Origin: a virus
Virus record (IMG/VR): IMGVR_UViG_3300027969_000390
Location: 1 to 25,823 of that record
Strand: one strand, 5' to 3'
Length of the DNA stretch: 25,823 nucleotides
A model generated the notes under the pieces. The model saw nothing but the letters and a program-made list of their open reading frames with translations, was not told where the DNA came from and ran no database searches. The position numbers were made by a program, and so were the translations under genes. Numbering within the stretch: position 1 is the stretch's first letter; every line of letters begins with the position of its first letter. Shown piece by piece: positions 13,542-22,486 of the stretch.

Positions 13542-13888
13542 TGAGTGAAGAAAAAATCCAAGCAATGGAAACCAAAAGCGCCTTGGTTGAGAAAATCACA
13601 TTCGCTTTGTTGCCGCTATTATTTTCGTGCGTGGTTTATCTCATGTCGGCTCTGTCTAACCTGTCTCACGAAGTCACTATCCTCAATAGCAAAATCAGCT
13701 TGGTGGTGACCTCTGATAACAAGCAAGCGAGTAACACAGGTGCGGAGTTAGCAAGGGAAAAACTACGCCAAGACTTGGAAAAAGAAATCCAAAAGAACAG
13801 GGATGACATTCAAGTCAACCGTCTGCACATTGCCATCTTGGAAGACAGAGCAGGGATGAAAACCACGTTTAAAAAGGAAGATAAATGA
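13541..13888 (+). CDS. Membrane-anchored coiled-coil phage protein (lysis region)
   Basis: 115 residues. The ATG at 13541 overlaps the previous stop (TGATG). Residues about 18-40 (ITFALLPLLFSCVVYLMSAL) are one TM helix. The remainder is a soluble charged helix containing HEVTILNSKISLVVTSDNKQ, AREKLRQDLEKEIQKNRDDI and VNRLHIAILEDRAG. It sits between a tail-anchored protein and a holin, so it could be an accessory lysis protein (antiholin or inner-membrane spanin-like). It lacks recognised family motifs for either. The stop overlaps the next start (ATGA). Confidence 0.7.
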   Translation: MSEEKIQAMETKSALVEKITFALLPLLFSCVVYLMSALSNLSHEVTILNSKISLVVTSDNKQASNTGAELAREKLRQDLEKEIQKNRDDIQVNRLHIAILEDRAGMKTTFKKEDK

Positions 13889-14397
13889 TTCCAATCATCG
13901 GAGCATTGCTAGGTACGCTGGCTGAAAACGGTCTGGGGCTGTTGTCTAGTGCCATCCAAGCCAAAGGCAAAGAGGTGGTGGAAAACACCTTGGGCATCAA
14001 GATACCCGATAACCCGACACCGGCCGATGTTGAGAAGCTGCGTGAGTTGCAGTACCAGCATGAAGAGCGCCTGATTGAGTTGGGCATTGAGAAAGCCAAG
14101 CTGGAGATGGCCGAACTGGAACTGCTTGCCAAGGCCGCACAAGCCGATGCCGACAACATTACAGACCGTTGGCAGGCAGATATGTCTTCCGACTCTTGGC
14201 TGTCCAAGAACATCCGGCCTATGTCGCTGGTTGCGCTGTTTCTGGGGTACTTCTTGTTTGCCATGATGTCTGCTTACGGCTACAACGCAAACGAGAGCTA
14301 CGTGACCTTGCTAGGAAATTGGGGACAGCTAATCATGGGCGCATATTTCGGTGGACGCACAATCGAAAAGCTGGCTGAAATGAGGATTAAAAAATGA
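13885..14397 (+). CDS. Holin, GTA-type three-TM family
   Basis: 170 residues. The N-terminus IPIIGALLGTLAENGLGLLS is hydrophobic. Residues about 50-95 form a charged coiled coil (YQHEERLIELGIEKAKLEMA). The C-terminus contains two hydrophobic segments: IRPMSLVALFLGYFLFAMMS and WGQLIMGAYFGGRTIEKLAE. The signature SKNIRPMSLVAL...YFGGRTIEK matches the phage family described as holin of three TMs for gene-transfer-agent release (PF11351, from memory). The role is to permeabilise the inner membrane so that endolysin can reach the wall. The endolysin lies two genes downstream. Confidence 0.82.
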   Translation: MIPIIGALLGTLAENGLGLLSSAIQAKGKEVVENTLGIKIPDNPTPADVEKLRELQYQHEERLIELGIEKAKLEMAELELLAKAAQADADNITDRWQADMSSDSWLSKNIRPMSLVALFLGYFLFAMMSAYGYNANESYVTLLGNWGQLIMGAYFGGRTIEKLAEMRIKK

Positions 14398-14594
14398 GCA
14401 TCTTCATTCCCGTCCTCTACATCTGCATGAACGGGCACTGCGAGTTCCTGCAACAGCTTACCCACTACACTGACAGGCCGCAATGCATGACAGCCGTGCG
14501 GTCAAAGAAGCAGGACTACATTGATATGGGTGCGACGGTAGACGCAACGTGTATCGACCTAGTTGTTCAAAAAAGGGGTAACCATGAGTCTTAG
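14394..14594 (+). CDS. Small Cys-containing protein in lysis cassette
   Basis: 66 residues. The start overlaps the holin stop (ATGA). The hydrophobic N-terminus MSIFIPVLYIC is followed by MNGHCEFLQQLTHY. Cysteines at 11, 16, 31 and 53 could form two disulfides, suggesting export to the periplasm. No clear signal peptidase site or lipobox is present. Its place between holin and endolysin invites a spanin-like reading, but the motif evidence is insufficient. It overlaps the endolysin by 11 bases. Confidence 0.65.
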   Translation: MSIFIPVLYICMNGHCEFLQQLTHYTDRPQCMTAVRSKKQDYIDMGATVDATCIDLVVQKRGNHES

Positions 14595-14922
14595 TCAAGA
14601 ACAAGCCGCATTCCTGCTGGATATGTGCAAGCTGATTCAGTACGCCACAGACCAAGGCTTCATGGTCACAGGTGGGGAACTTGCCCGTACTCCAGAACAG
14701 CAAGCCATTTACGTGAAGACGGGTCGCAGCAAGACCATGAACAGCATTCATTTAAAGCGGTGCGCGATGGACTTGAACTTCTTTCGTGATGGGAAAATTA
14801 TCTGGGACAAAGCCATCCTAGCTCCAGTAGGTGCGTACTGGGAAACCCTGCACCCCAAAAACCGCTGGGGCGGAAACTTCAAGAGCTTGGTAGACTGCCC
14901 GCACTTTGAGCGCAACGTGTAA
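14584..14922 (+). CDS. Endolysin, M15 L-alanyl-D-glutamate peptidase type
   Basis: 112 residues from the ATG at 14584, preceded by AAGGGGT; a TTG at 14563 would add seven residues and is less likely. It is a VanY/M15C-like zinc peptidase. SIHLKRCAMDL gives zinc ligands His56 and Asp63 (spacing of seven as in T5 endolysin). DCPHFE gives catalytic-type Asp104 and ligand His107, matching the DxxH of that family. ELARTPEQQ near residue 32 is also typical. It has no wall-binding domain and is shorter than T5 endolysin (137 residues). It cuts peptidoglycan stem peptides during lysis after holin triggering. Confidence 0.87.
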   Translation: MSLSQEQAAFLLDMCKLIQYATDQGFMVTGGELARTPEQQAIYVKTGRSKTMNSIHLKRCAMDLNFFRDGKIIWDKAILAPVGAYWETLHPKNRWGGNFKSLVDCPHFERNV

Positions 14923-14924
14923 AC

Positions 14925-17036
14925 ATGCCACTACAAAAAGTCCTTCTCAAGCCCGGTGTAAACAGGGAGAACACTCGTTACACCAACGAGGGGGGTTACT
15001 ACGAGTCCGAAAAGGTTCGGTTTCGCCAAGGTACGCCTGAAAAAATTGGTGGGTGGCAACGTATTTCGGATGCGACGTTTCTTGGAATTTGCCGTTCCCT
15101 GTGGAACTGGATAACGCTGACTTCCTCAAATCTGCTGGGCGTTGGCACAAACCTCAAGTTCTACATTGAGAGCGGCGGACAGTACAACGACATCACGCCC
15201 ATTCGGGCCACCTACACGCTTGCCAACCCGTTCACCACCGCTACGTCCACCAACACCGGCACAACCACAACGGTCACTGTAACGGATGCCAATGGCGGGT
15301 TCATTAACAACGACTACGTCACCTACTACTGCTCGGGTGCAGCTTCGGTTACGTTTAACGGCATCACCATAACAACAAATACGCAGTACCAGATTACGTA
15401 CGTAACTGCAACGACCTACACCATTACGGTCACGGGTACGGCCTCCGCAAGCACCGCAGGGGGCGGGACAATCTACGCTGTCTACCAAGTCAACACCGGC
15501 CCTTCATTTGCTGTTCCTCTAACTGGCTGGGGTTCAAGCACTTGGGGTTCTGGTGCTTGGGGCATAGGCACTATAGCTGCCGACGCTTTACGTCTCTGGA
15601 ATCAAATGAACTGGGGGGAAGACCTCGTGTACGGCCCCCGTGGGTCTCCGCTTTATTACTGGGATGCAGCCATAGGGGTTGGCTCTACGCCAATAACAAT
15701 AACCATTGCATCCCCCGGCGTAGTTACATGTAGTCTTGGCCTTGCAAATAACACACCCATTGTACTTTCCACCACTGGTTGGTTGCCGACCGGCTTGTTG
15801 CCGGGGGTTACCTACTACGTCTTGTATTTATCTGCAACTACGTTTAACTTGGCAACCACTGCCAGTGGCACACCTATTATCACTACCGGTACACAGGGTG
15901 GTGTGCATTCCGTCACCCCTCGTGGGGTCTTGCTCTCCGCACTTGCGGGCTCAGATGGAAGCTGCCCGCTGTACCAGAACGCCTTTACGGTGTCAGATGC
16001 CAGCCGGTTCTTAATTGTGTTTGGTACGAACGACTACGGCAGTACGGTGCTTGACCCCATGCTTATTCGGTGGTCTGACCAAGAATCTCTGATTACGTGG
16101 TATCCAGCAATTACCAACCAAGCGGGCAGTGTGCGTTTGTCTCATGGCTCTAAGATTGTCACCACCCTGCAAAGCCGTCAGGAAATTTTGGTCTTCACCG
16201 ACCAAGCGGTCTACTCGCTCCAGTACCTTGGCCCTCCGTATGTGTGGGGCACTCAGATTCTTGCCGACAACGTGTCTATAGCTGGGCCAAACGCAGCCGC
16301 AATTGGCTCTGGCGTTACCTACTGGATGGGCGTGGACAAGTTCTACAAGTACGACGGACGAATTCAAACTCTGCGTTGCGACTTGCTTCGTTATGTCTAC
16401 AGTGACATCAACCCGCTTCAGTATGACCAAGTTTTTGCTGGCACAAGTGAAGGCTTTACTGAAGTCTGGTGGTTTTATTGCTCTATCAGCAGCAACACAA
16501 TAGACAGGTACGTCATATACAACTATGCAGAAGACATTTGGTACTACGGCACTATGGCTCGTACAGCTTGGCTGGATACGGGTCTACGCAATTACCCTGT
16601 CGCTGCTACCTACAGCTACAACATCGTCAACCAAGAATTTGGCGTAGACAACAACGAGACAAGCACAACGCTGCCGATTGAAGCCACCATTACTTCCTCC
16701 CAATACGATATTGGTGACGGGCACAACTTTGCATTTGTGTATCGCATGATTCCTGACTTGACGTTCCGTGGCTCCACGGGCGGAACAACACCTGCGGTGA
16801 CCATGTACCTACAGGGTTTAAACAACTCAGGCTCTGGCATCACACAGTCTGGCAACGCTGGGGTAACCTATAACGGCTCGGCTCCGTCAGTCATTAATGT
16901 GGACGAGTTCACCGGGCAGATTTACATTCGCCTCCGTGGTCGCCAGATGCAGATGCAGATTACTTCCAACACGCTTGGTACTCAGTGGCAGCTTGGCGCT
17001 CCCCGTATTGACATCAGACCGGATGGCAGACGCTGA
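14925..17036 (+). CDS. Tail hub/nozzle protein (P22 gp10 / T7 gp12-like)
   Basis: 703 residues, starting two bases after the endolysin. The N-terminus LLKPGVNRENTRYTNEGGYY, EKVRFRQGTPEKIGGW and WNWITLTSSNLLGVGTNLKF are motifs I recall from podovirus tail hub proteins. The later half (LIRWSDQESLITWYPAITNQ, LQSRQEILVFTDQAVYSLQY, WMGVDKFYKYDGRIQ) looks like beta-propeller blades. Two T/V-rich inserts at about residues 98-190 and 255-330 resemble Ig-like modules, and WG repeats occur at 201-213. They explain why it is longer than P22 gp10 (472). The role is to close the portal channel and carry fibres. Confidence 0.75.
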   Translation: MPLQKVLLKPGVNRENTRYTNEGGYYESEKVRFRQGTPEKIGGWQRISDATFLGICRSLWNWITLTSSNLLGVGTNLKFYIESGGQYNDITPIRATYTLANPFTTATSTNTGTTTTVTVTDANGGFINNDYVTYYCSGAASVTFNGITITTNTQYQITYVTATTYTITVTGTASASTAGGGTIYAVYQVNTGPSFAVPLTGWGSSTWGSGAWGIGTIAADALRLWNQMNWGEDLVYGPRGSPLYYWDAAIGVGSTPITITIASPGVVTCSLGLANNTPIVLSTTGWLPTGLLPGVTYYVLYLSATTFNLATTASGTPIITTGTQGGVHSVTPRGVLLSALAGSDGSCPLYQNAFTVSDASRFLIVFGTNDYGSTVLDPMLIRWSDQESLITWYPAITNQAGSVRLSHGSKIVTTLQSRQEILVFTDQAVYSLQYLGPPYVWGTQILADNVSIAGPNAAAIGSGVTYWMGVDKFYKYDGRIQTLRCDLLRYVYSDINPLQYDQVFAGTSEGFTEVWWFYCSISSNTIDRYVIYNYAEDIWYYGTMARTAWLDTGLRNYPVAATYSYNIVNQEFGVDNNETSTTLPIEATITSSQYDIGDGHNFAFVYRMIPDLTFRGSTGGTTPAVTMYLQGLNNSGSGITQSGNAGVTYNGSAPSVINVDEFTGQIYIRLRGRQMQMQITSNTLGTQWQLGAPRIDIRPDGRR

Positions 17037-17695
17037 TGGCTACGGCAAAAAACCTACGCCCAGCACAACAACCGCGCCTCCCAGCGGCTACGGTTCAGTA
17101 CGACATCAACTACCAGAACCAGTTAAACAATGTTTTACGGTTGTACTTCAACCAGCTAGACAACGTCTTCACCGCACTTTTGGATAGCAACGGCGGCGCG
17201 TACGTACGTAGCCCTTATGGCGCATTTTCTGACTTTACCGACCAGACCACAACAGCAAACACCGCCACCCTGATGGCGCTGGGCACTACAGACTTCAGCA
17301 ATCAGGTCACTATCAGTTCGTCCAAAATCACGGTGCAGAATGCAGGTGTTTATAACCTCCAGTTCAGTGCCCAGTTCCAAAACTCGGATAACCAAATCCA
17401 AGACATCAGCATCTGGCTGCGCCAAAATGGTACAGATATTCCGGGGTCAACAGGTTTGGTATCTATCCCCGCCAGAAAAAGTGCTTCCGCAGGGGAAGAG
17501 GCGCATCAGATTACTGGTTGGAACTACTATGTAAGTATGGCTGCGAACGACTACATAGAAATTTACTGGTCGACCACACTTGCATCCGTCACCATCCAAA
17601 CCTACCCTACCACCACAGGCCCAGTTCGCCCCTCAACTGCCTCTGTGGTAGCTACAATGTCATTCGTTTCCGCGCTTCCTATAGCCGCCGTCTAA
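17036..17695 (+). CDS. C1q/TNF-like tail protein
   Basis: 219 residues, overlapping the hub stop by one base (TGATG). Residues about 1-60 form a linker with QPRLPAATVQYDINYQNQLN and a helix LYFNQLDNVFTALLD that could attach to the tail. From about residue 80, FSNQVTISSSKITVQNAGVY NLQFSAQFQN gives way to ISIWLRQNGTDIPGS, YYVSMAANDYIEIYWSTT and VVATMSFVS. This alternation is typical of C1q/TNF jelly-roll domains in phage and bacterial surface proteins, usually trimers. It may be a tail spike tip or hub-bound fibre. Confidence 0.65.
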   Translation: MATAKNLRPAQQPRLPAATVQYDINYQNQLNNVLRLYFNQLDNVFTALLDSNGGAYVRSPYGAFSDFTDQTTTANTATLMALGTTDFSNQVTISSSKITVQNAGVYNLQFSAQFQNSDNQIQDISIWLRQNGTDIPGSTGLVSIPARKSASAGEEAHQITGWNYYVSMAANDYIEIYWSTTLASVTIQTYPTTTGPVRPSTASVVATMSFVSALPIAAV

Positions 17696-17704
17696 GGACT
17701 ATTT

Positions 17705-19618
17705 ATGAGCCTTCAACTTGTCGCCAATCACCTAGCCCAAAAGGGCCGTGGCCCAGACTCCACCCTCGTCCACATGTCCAACCGGGAAGTGGCAGGTTTA
17801 AACGCTCTTGCTCACAAGCATGGCGGTCAACTCAGTGTAAATCCCGACACCGGGCTCCCTGAAGCAGGGTTCTTGGACAACATCCTGCCTGCCGTTGCAG
17901 GTTTTGGGCTTTCAGCGGTGACCGGGATTGACCCCATAACTTCCGCTGCAATTGTCGGTGGTATTACCGCACTGGACTCCAAAGACCTGAGCAAGGGCTT
18001 GGTTGCAGGTCTTGGCGCTTACGGCGGCGCTGGTATGGCTGGAGGTTTGGCAACTCTTGGCGGAGCAGAAAGCCTAGCTACAGCCACCCCGGCACAATAC
18101 GGCGCAGGATATGATGCGTTTACCAATGCGCCAATGGCTTCCCTCTCTACCCTTGGCGGCGGCAGCGCACTGAAGGGCAGTCTCCCCATCTTGGAGGGCT
18201 TGGCCCCCGCTGCTGTTGAAGCGTTTGATGAAGAAGACGAAGACAAGCCACCAGAGCAACACAAGGGCTACATCCGCAAGTACGCGCTTGACCCTGTTAC
18301 TGGGCAATACAAACAAGTGGGCGCATATGAGGCGGGCGGTGACCCCAACGTGGATGTGTCGTCCAAAGCCGGTACGGCAGGCGCGTTTGGCGGTGTGGGC
18401 CAGTCTGAGTATGAAGCTGCGCAAGGCATGGCTGACGGCGGCACAACATCAAGCGACTCCAGCCGCATCTATGACTACCTGATGGGACGCGGGCCTAACC
18501 CCATGCAGTTTACACACACCACCTCCCCACAGGTGGACTACAACATAAACAAAACTCCTGCACCAATTACGCCCACCACTCCTATTTTGGAAGAGGTGTA
18601 TGACCCGTATGGGAATAGAAGTGGCGGCTCAGGGGGAACGGCAGAGCAACGCGAACAACGTGAAAAAGATTGGAACGCTCCACAAGATTATTTGAGTATT
18701 GACCGTGTTAACCCGGATGGGACAATATCTAAAGACGTTCAGTCAAATGCCAGTCTTGCAGCAATGAGCCCCTCCGAAAGAGCAATGCACATGGCAGATG
18801 TTCGGCGAATAAACCCAATCAGAACTTTTGTATCCGATGCAGTTACAAAAATTGGTTTAATACCCGTTGCAAAAAATATTTACGACCATTTTGCATATGG
18901 AAACCTTGGCAGGCCGCTACCACCGGGAATGCCGCCAGCGCCAGTACGAGATATACAGCCCGGAGAATACAAATTTAGCGAATTGGGAGCAATACAAAAC
19001 GCTATTAACAATACTGATTTTTCTGGAATGGACAGGGGTAGTACTTCTCAAGCGCCAACAACACCAGATACGCAGTCAGTTCAAAACGCTATTAACAATA
19101 CTGACTTTTCTGGAATGGACAGGGGCAGCAATGCATCTAGAGGAGACGGCCCAAATGGCCCTGAGGGACGCGGTGACCCCGGTGGAGATAGAGGTGGGTG
19201 GGGAAGAGGTGGGGGTTATGCTCGTGGCGGTCTACCAGCCCCCGGTGCTTTCTACCGCAAAGGTAAGTACAACTACAAAGGCCCACAGGTCTACGCAGAT
19301 GGCGGCGGCATAGCCGACCTTGAAGGCCATTACAACCTCGGTGGCTACTCCGATGGCGGGCGCTTGCTAAAAGGGCCGGGAGATGGCGTTTCCGACGACA
19401 TCCCAGCTACAATTGGTCACGGTCAGCCAGCCCGCCTTGCAGATGGCGAATTTGTGATTCCTGCGCGGATTGTTTCCGAAATTGGTAACGGTTCCACAGA
19501 CGCAGGTGCTCGTGAGTTGTACAAGATGATGGACAGAGTTCAAGCCGGTCGCCGTAAGACCGTAGGTAAAGACCAAGTGGCGAAGAACAGTAAAGCTGTT
19601 CGCCACCTTCCAGCGTAG
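17705..19618 (+). CDS. Large phage virion protein, possible internal protein
   Basis: 637 residues with AAGGA upstream. It begins SLQLVANHLAQKGRGPDSTL, VHMSNREVAGLNALAHKHGG and LPEAGFLDNILPAVAGFG, then an Ala/Gly hydrophobic stretch (about 60-140) that could insert into membrane. The middle is polar and low-complexity with a duplicated segment. The C-terminus has GDGVSDDIPATIGHGQPARL, ADGEFVIPARIVSEIGNGST and ARELYKMMDRVQAGRRK, a pattern I recall from uncultured phage structural proteins. It lacks enzymatic motifs. It heads a block of four large genes expected to include ejected inner-core proteins. Confidence 0.68.
   Translation: MSLQLVANHLAQKGRGPDSTLVHMSNREVAGLNALAHKHGGQLSVNPDTGLPEAGFLDNILPAVAGFGLSAVTGIDPITSAAIVGGITALDSKDLSKGLVAGLGAYGGAGMAGGLATLGGAESLATATPAQYGAGYDAFTNAPMASLSTLGGGSALKGSLPILEGLAPAAVEAFDEEDEDKPPEQHKGYIRKYALDPVTGQYKQVGAYEAGGDPNVDVSSKAGTAGAFGGVGQSEYEAAQGMADGGTTSSDSSRIYDYLMGRGPNPMQFTHTTSPQVDYNINKTPAPITPTTPILEEVYDPYGNRSGGSGGTAEQREQREKDWNAPQDYLSIDRVNPDGTISKDVQSNASLAAMSPSERAMHMADVRRINPIRTFVSDAVTKIGLIPVAKNIYDHFAYGNLGRPLPPGMPPAPVRDIQPGEYKFSELGAIQNAINNTDFSGMDRGSTSQAPTTPDTQSVQNAINNTDFSGMDRGSNASRGDGPNGPEGRGDPGGDRGGWGRGGGYARGGLPAPGAFYRKGKYNYKGPQVYADGGGIADLEGHYNLGGYSDGGRLLKGPGDGVSDDIPATIGHGQPARLADGEFVIPARIVSEIGNGSTDAGARELYKMMDRVQAGRRKTVGKDQVAKNSKAVRHLPA
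18995..19128 (+). repeat. 47-base direct repeat inside the 17705 gene
   Basis: Copies at 18995-19041 and 19082-19128 differ at two positions and are offset by 87 bases (29 codons), keeping frame. Both encode QNAINNTDFSGMDRGS, separated by a linker with PTTPD. They look like a recent in-frame duplication or slippage product. Confidence 0.9.
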
Positions 19619-19626
19619 GAGCTAAG

Positions 19627-20571
19627 ATGGCAGACCAAACAATACAGTACCAAACAGGCTTTGCGCCGGTAATCGCTCCCTACGCAGAGGGACTCCTTGG
19701 AGCCGCCCAAGCGGCATCTTCTCAGCCCTATCAGAGCTACCAAGACTTTGCCAAGAAATACGGCCTGAGTGGTGACCAAGTAGCTGCGTTTAACCCGCTG
19801 CAACAACAGTCGTTTGCACAAGCCGAAGGGCTTGGCGGGGCAGGAGCCAACTACTCCCAAAACGCGTTGCAAGGAATTCAGGCACTGTCGGGTCAGACCT
19901 TTGGTCAAGACCAAGCCCAGCAGTACATGTCGCCGTACATCCAGAGCGTCATTGAGCAGCAGCAACGGGATGCGCAGCGGCAATCAGAAATTGCGGGAAC
20001 TCAGCAACAGGCCCAAGCAACCCAGTCTGGCGCGTTTGGTGGTGGTCGTGATGCCATCATGCGGGCGGAACGGGAACGCAACCTTGCTCTACAAAAGGGT
20101 GACATCACTGCAACCGGTATGCAGAACGCATTCAATGCTGCCCAGCAACAGTACAACGCAGACCAAGCCAAAGGGCTCCAAGGGTATTCCCTACTGGGCC
20201 AGCAGGGCCAAGCCGGTCTTGCGCTTCAAAATCAAATTGGCGGTCAGCAACAACAGCAAGCCCAGAACCTGATTAACGTGGGTCAGCAGAACTACGCCGC
20301 TGAACAGAACTACCCGTTCAAGAACCTTGGGTTCATGTCGGACATCATTCGTGGTGCTCCTTTGACCCAGACTGGTTCAAGTGTTTATCAGGCAGCCCCA
20401 TCAACACTCAGCCAAGTGGCGGGTCTGGGAACCGCAGGCGCGGGATTGTTTGGCGCTTACAACCAGTACACCAAAAATAACCCCACTCCCACTGGTGGGG
20501 CACACGGCGGTCAAGTCACAAAGAAATCTAAAGGCGGTCTGCCTCAGCTTCTAATTAACAGCATGGGTTAA
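19627..20571 (+). CDS. Gln/Ala-rich virion protein, ejection candidate
   Basis: 314 residues with AGGAG five bases upstream. The sequence has YQTGFAPVIAPYAEGLLGAA, a predicted long helical region full of Gln (IQSVIEQQQRDAQRQSEIAG), then TQSGAFGGGRDAIMRAERER and QQYNADQAKGLQGYSLLGQQ, and an aromatic C-terminal part. I recall YMSPYxQxVIxxxxxDAxR...SGAFGGxR in marine and freshwater phage proteins found with ejection proteins. It has a long amphipathic helix layout and no enzyme motif. The end HGGQVTKKSKGGLP echoes the basic GGQVKK tail of the 1569 gene. Confidence 0.65.
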   Translation: MADQTIQYQTGFAPVIAPYAEGLLGAAQAASSQPYQSYQDFAKKYGLSGDQVAAFNPLQQQSFAQAEGLGGAGANYSQNALQGIQALSGQTFGQDQAQQYMSPYIQSVIEQQQRDAQRQSEIAGTQQQAQATQSGAFGGGRDAIMRAERERNLALQKGDITATGMQNAFNAAQQQYNADQAKGLQGYSLLGQQGQAGLALQNQIGGQQQQQAQNLINVGQQNYAAEQNYPFKNLGFMSDIIRGAPLTQTGSSVYQAAPSTLSQVAGLGTAGAGLFGAYNQYTKNNPTPTGGAHGGQVTKKSKGGLPQLLINSMG

Positions 20572-20576
20572 CAGAT

Positions 20577-22460
20577 ATGAATACTCAGCCATTGACCCCT
20601 CAGTCGGCTGGCATTACCGGCCCGATGAATATCAACGCCGTTATTACCCACCTGATAGAGATGACTCCCGGACAGCGCAAACAGTTTGCGCAGTTGCATA
20701 TGGACGACCCCATGATGTTGTCCGCTGCAAAGTTTGTAGACAATCAGGTTTTCAAGCAAGCGCAGTCCTTGGCTGCTCAACAAACCGGAGCCGCTCCTCC
20801 CCCTGTAAACCAACAGGCAGTGGAACAGATGGCTGGTTCCGTTCTACCAGAAGACACCGGTATTGCTCAACTCCCCGCTGAGAACATGCCTAGCGAATAT
20901 GCAGGCGGTGGCATTGTTGCGTTCAGTGGAGAAACTGGAAGCCAAGTGCGGATGACGGCGGCACAAAAGGCTGCACAACGTGAAGAAGACAGAAGAAACT
21001 TGCTCACTGTCCCCGCTCTTCTTGAGGACTCTGCTTTAGCCGTTCCCAAGCACCTAGCGAATGCTGGCACTTTCATTTCAAATAAAGCAAAAAATGCATA
21101 TGCAAGGGTTGCCAGTGCCCTTCAGAACGAAGATGTTCCAGTCAGTGAGGACGCTCCTTACTACAGAATTCTTGAGAACACAAACAGGGTTCGTGGCAAC
21201 GTCTCTCAAGAGGCAAGAGCGGACGACCGTCAGCGTAGAGACCCAGCCTTGTACGTTCCAGAGAGAGAGGTATCTCCAGCAGCCCGTAGAGATGACCGCC
21301 CAAATCTTTCCTCGTTGCAGGGGCAAACCAATAATCCTCTGCCTCGTGCCGAGACCCCAAGAGGTGGTGGCCCTCGTGCTGACACCGGCCCCACTGCGCC
21401 TACAGCATCTTCGTACAAAGAAACCCCGTATAAACCTGCTGAAAGCGAAGGGTTAGGAAAGATATACAACGATATTGTGTCCTCACAAGGGGAAGCTGTA
21501 GACCCATTTGCAGCGCAGAACGCTCAAAAAGCTCAATTGCGCAACAAGATGGGCCAAGAGGAATATGAAGCTGCCGAAGCCCGTAAGGCAGGTATTAAAG
21601 ATTTGCTGAACCCAAGAGAGAAACGAATTGCAGAGAGAGAAGCTCGCTTAGGACAGCAGGATGATTTAAACCTTAACATGTCAATGATTAACGCTGGTCT
21701 TGCAATGATGCAGTCCACAGGCAAGGGCCTTGCTGGTATTGCTGAAGGGGCACAGAAGGGCGTTGGTCAGTTCACTGAAGGCTTGAGAATTAACGAAGCA
21801 GCCCGTCAGAAGATTGAAGAGGCCAAAGATGCGTTTGATGAGTTGAAATACAACTTGACAAATATGTCTGAAAAAGAAATCATGGCTGCTAAACGCACCA
21901 TTGGTGAAGGTCAAATTACATCTGCGAATGAGGCCATTGCTGCTATTGCTCAAGACAGAGGTATCAAGCTAGAGGCTGCAAAGGTTATCTTTATGAAGCA
22001 GCTTGACCAGATGACTTCTCGTGACCGGATGGCCTTTGATGCTGCACAAGCCGCTTCTGGGCGTGAGTTTGCCTCTTCTGAGCGTCAATCAGAACAGGCG
22101 TTCCGCGCCACCGAGAGCGCCAAGCAACGTGCTGCTGCTGCGTCTCAAGCGGCGGCAAGCCTTGCTGCGCAGGAAAGACTTGCTACCCGTCCCGGTCAGC
22201 AGGAACGGTTTTATGAGTCAATTGCTACAAACCCAAGGGTAAGAGAAGGCTTTAGAATTGCCAAAGAAGAAGGAAGCGCAGGTTCTTTAGAGGCAGCAAA
22301 ACTTAGAATAGCCAAGGATATTGTCAACAATGCTGTGACCCCTTCTCAAAGAAACTCAGAAGAGTATAGGAACGCTCAAAGAACTTTGCAAAATGCTTTG
22401 AGAATGTCTGGTCTTACTACTGGAAATGTCCCGGATGATATGCTGATGAGCCGTCCTTAA
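20577..22460 (+). CDS. Large coiled-coil virion protein, ejection candidate
   Basis: 627 residues, five bases after the previous stop, with no clear Shine-Dalgarno. The N-terminus has MNINAVITHLIEMTPGQRKQ and FAQLHMDDPMMLSAAKFVDN. Residues about 108-115 contain YAGGGIVAFSGE, common in phage proteins of this class. Residues about 135-300 are polar and probably disordered. From about 310 to 590 the protein is largely helical and charged (AARKAGIKDLLNPREKRIAE, EAARQKIEEAKDAFDELKYN, SSERQSEQAFRATESAKQRA), consistent with an inner-core or ejection protein. There are no catalytic residues. The gap 22461-22486 is A+T-rich and short. Confidence 0.65.
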   Translation: MNTQPLTPQSAGITGPMNINAVITHLIEMTPGQRKQFAQLHMDDPMMLSAAKFVDNQVFKQAQSLAAQQTGAAPPPVNQQAVEQMAGSVLPEDTGIAQLPAENMPSEYAGGGIVAFSGETGSQVRMTAAQKAAQREEDRRNLLTVPALLEDSALAVPKHLANAGTFISNKAKNAYARVASALQNEDVPVSEDAPYYRILENTNRVRGNVSQEARADDRQRRDPALYVPEREVSPAARRDDRPNLSSLQGQTNNPLPRAETPRGGGPRADTGPTAPTASSYKETPYKPAESEGLGKIYNDIVSSQGEAVDPFAAQNAQKAQLRNKMGQEEYEAAEARKAGIKDLLNPREKRIAEREARLGQQDDLNLNMSMINAGLAMMQSTGKGLAGIAEGAQKGVGQFTEGLRINEAARQKIEEAKDAFDELKYNLTNMSEKEIMAAKRTIGEGQITSANEAIAAIAQDRGIKLEAAKVIFMKQLDQMTSRDRMAFDAAQAASGREFASSERQSEQAFRATESAKQRAAAASQAAASLAAQERLATRPGQQERFYESIATNPRVREGFRIAKEEGSAGSLEAAKLRIAKDIVNNAVTPSQRNSEEYRNAQRTLQNALRMSGLTTGNVPDDMLMSRP

Positions 22461-22486
22461 TACAACCTGCTTAAATATTAAAAAAT

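Noticed and set aside
18995-19128. Phage attachment site or origin from the direct repeat
   Set aside because: Both copies are in frame inside a coding region and encode the same peptide; a coding duplication explains them better.
20481-20500. CCCCAC/GTGGGG hairpin as a terminator
   Set aside because: It lies inside the 19627 coding region and is not followed by a T run.
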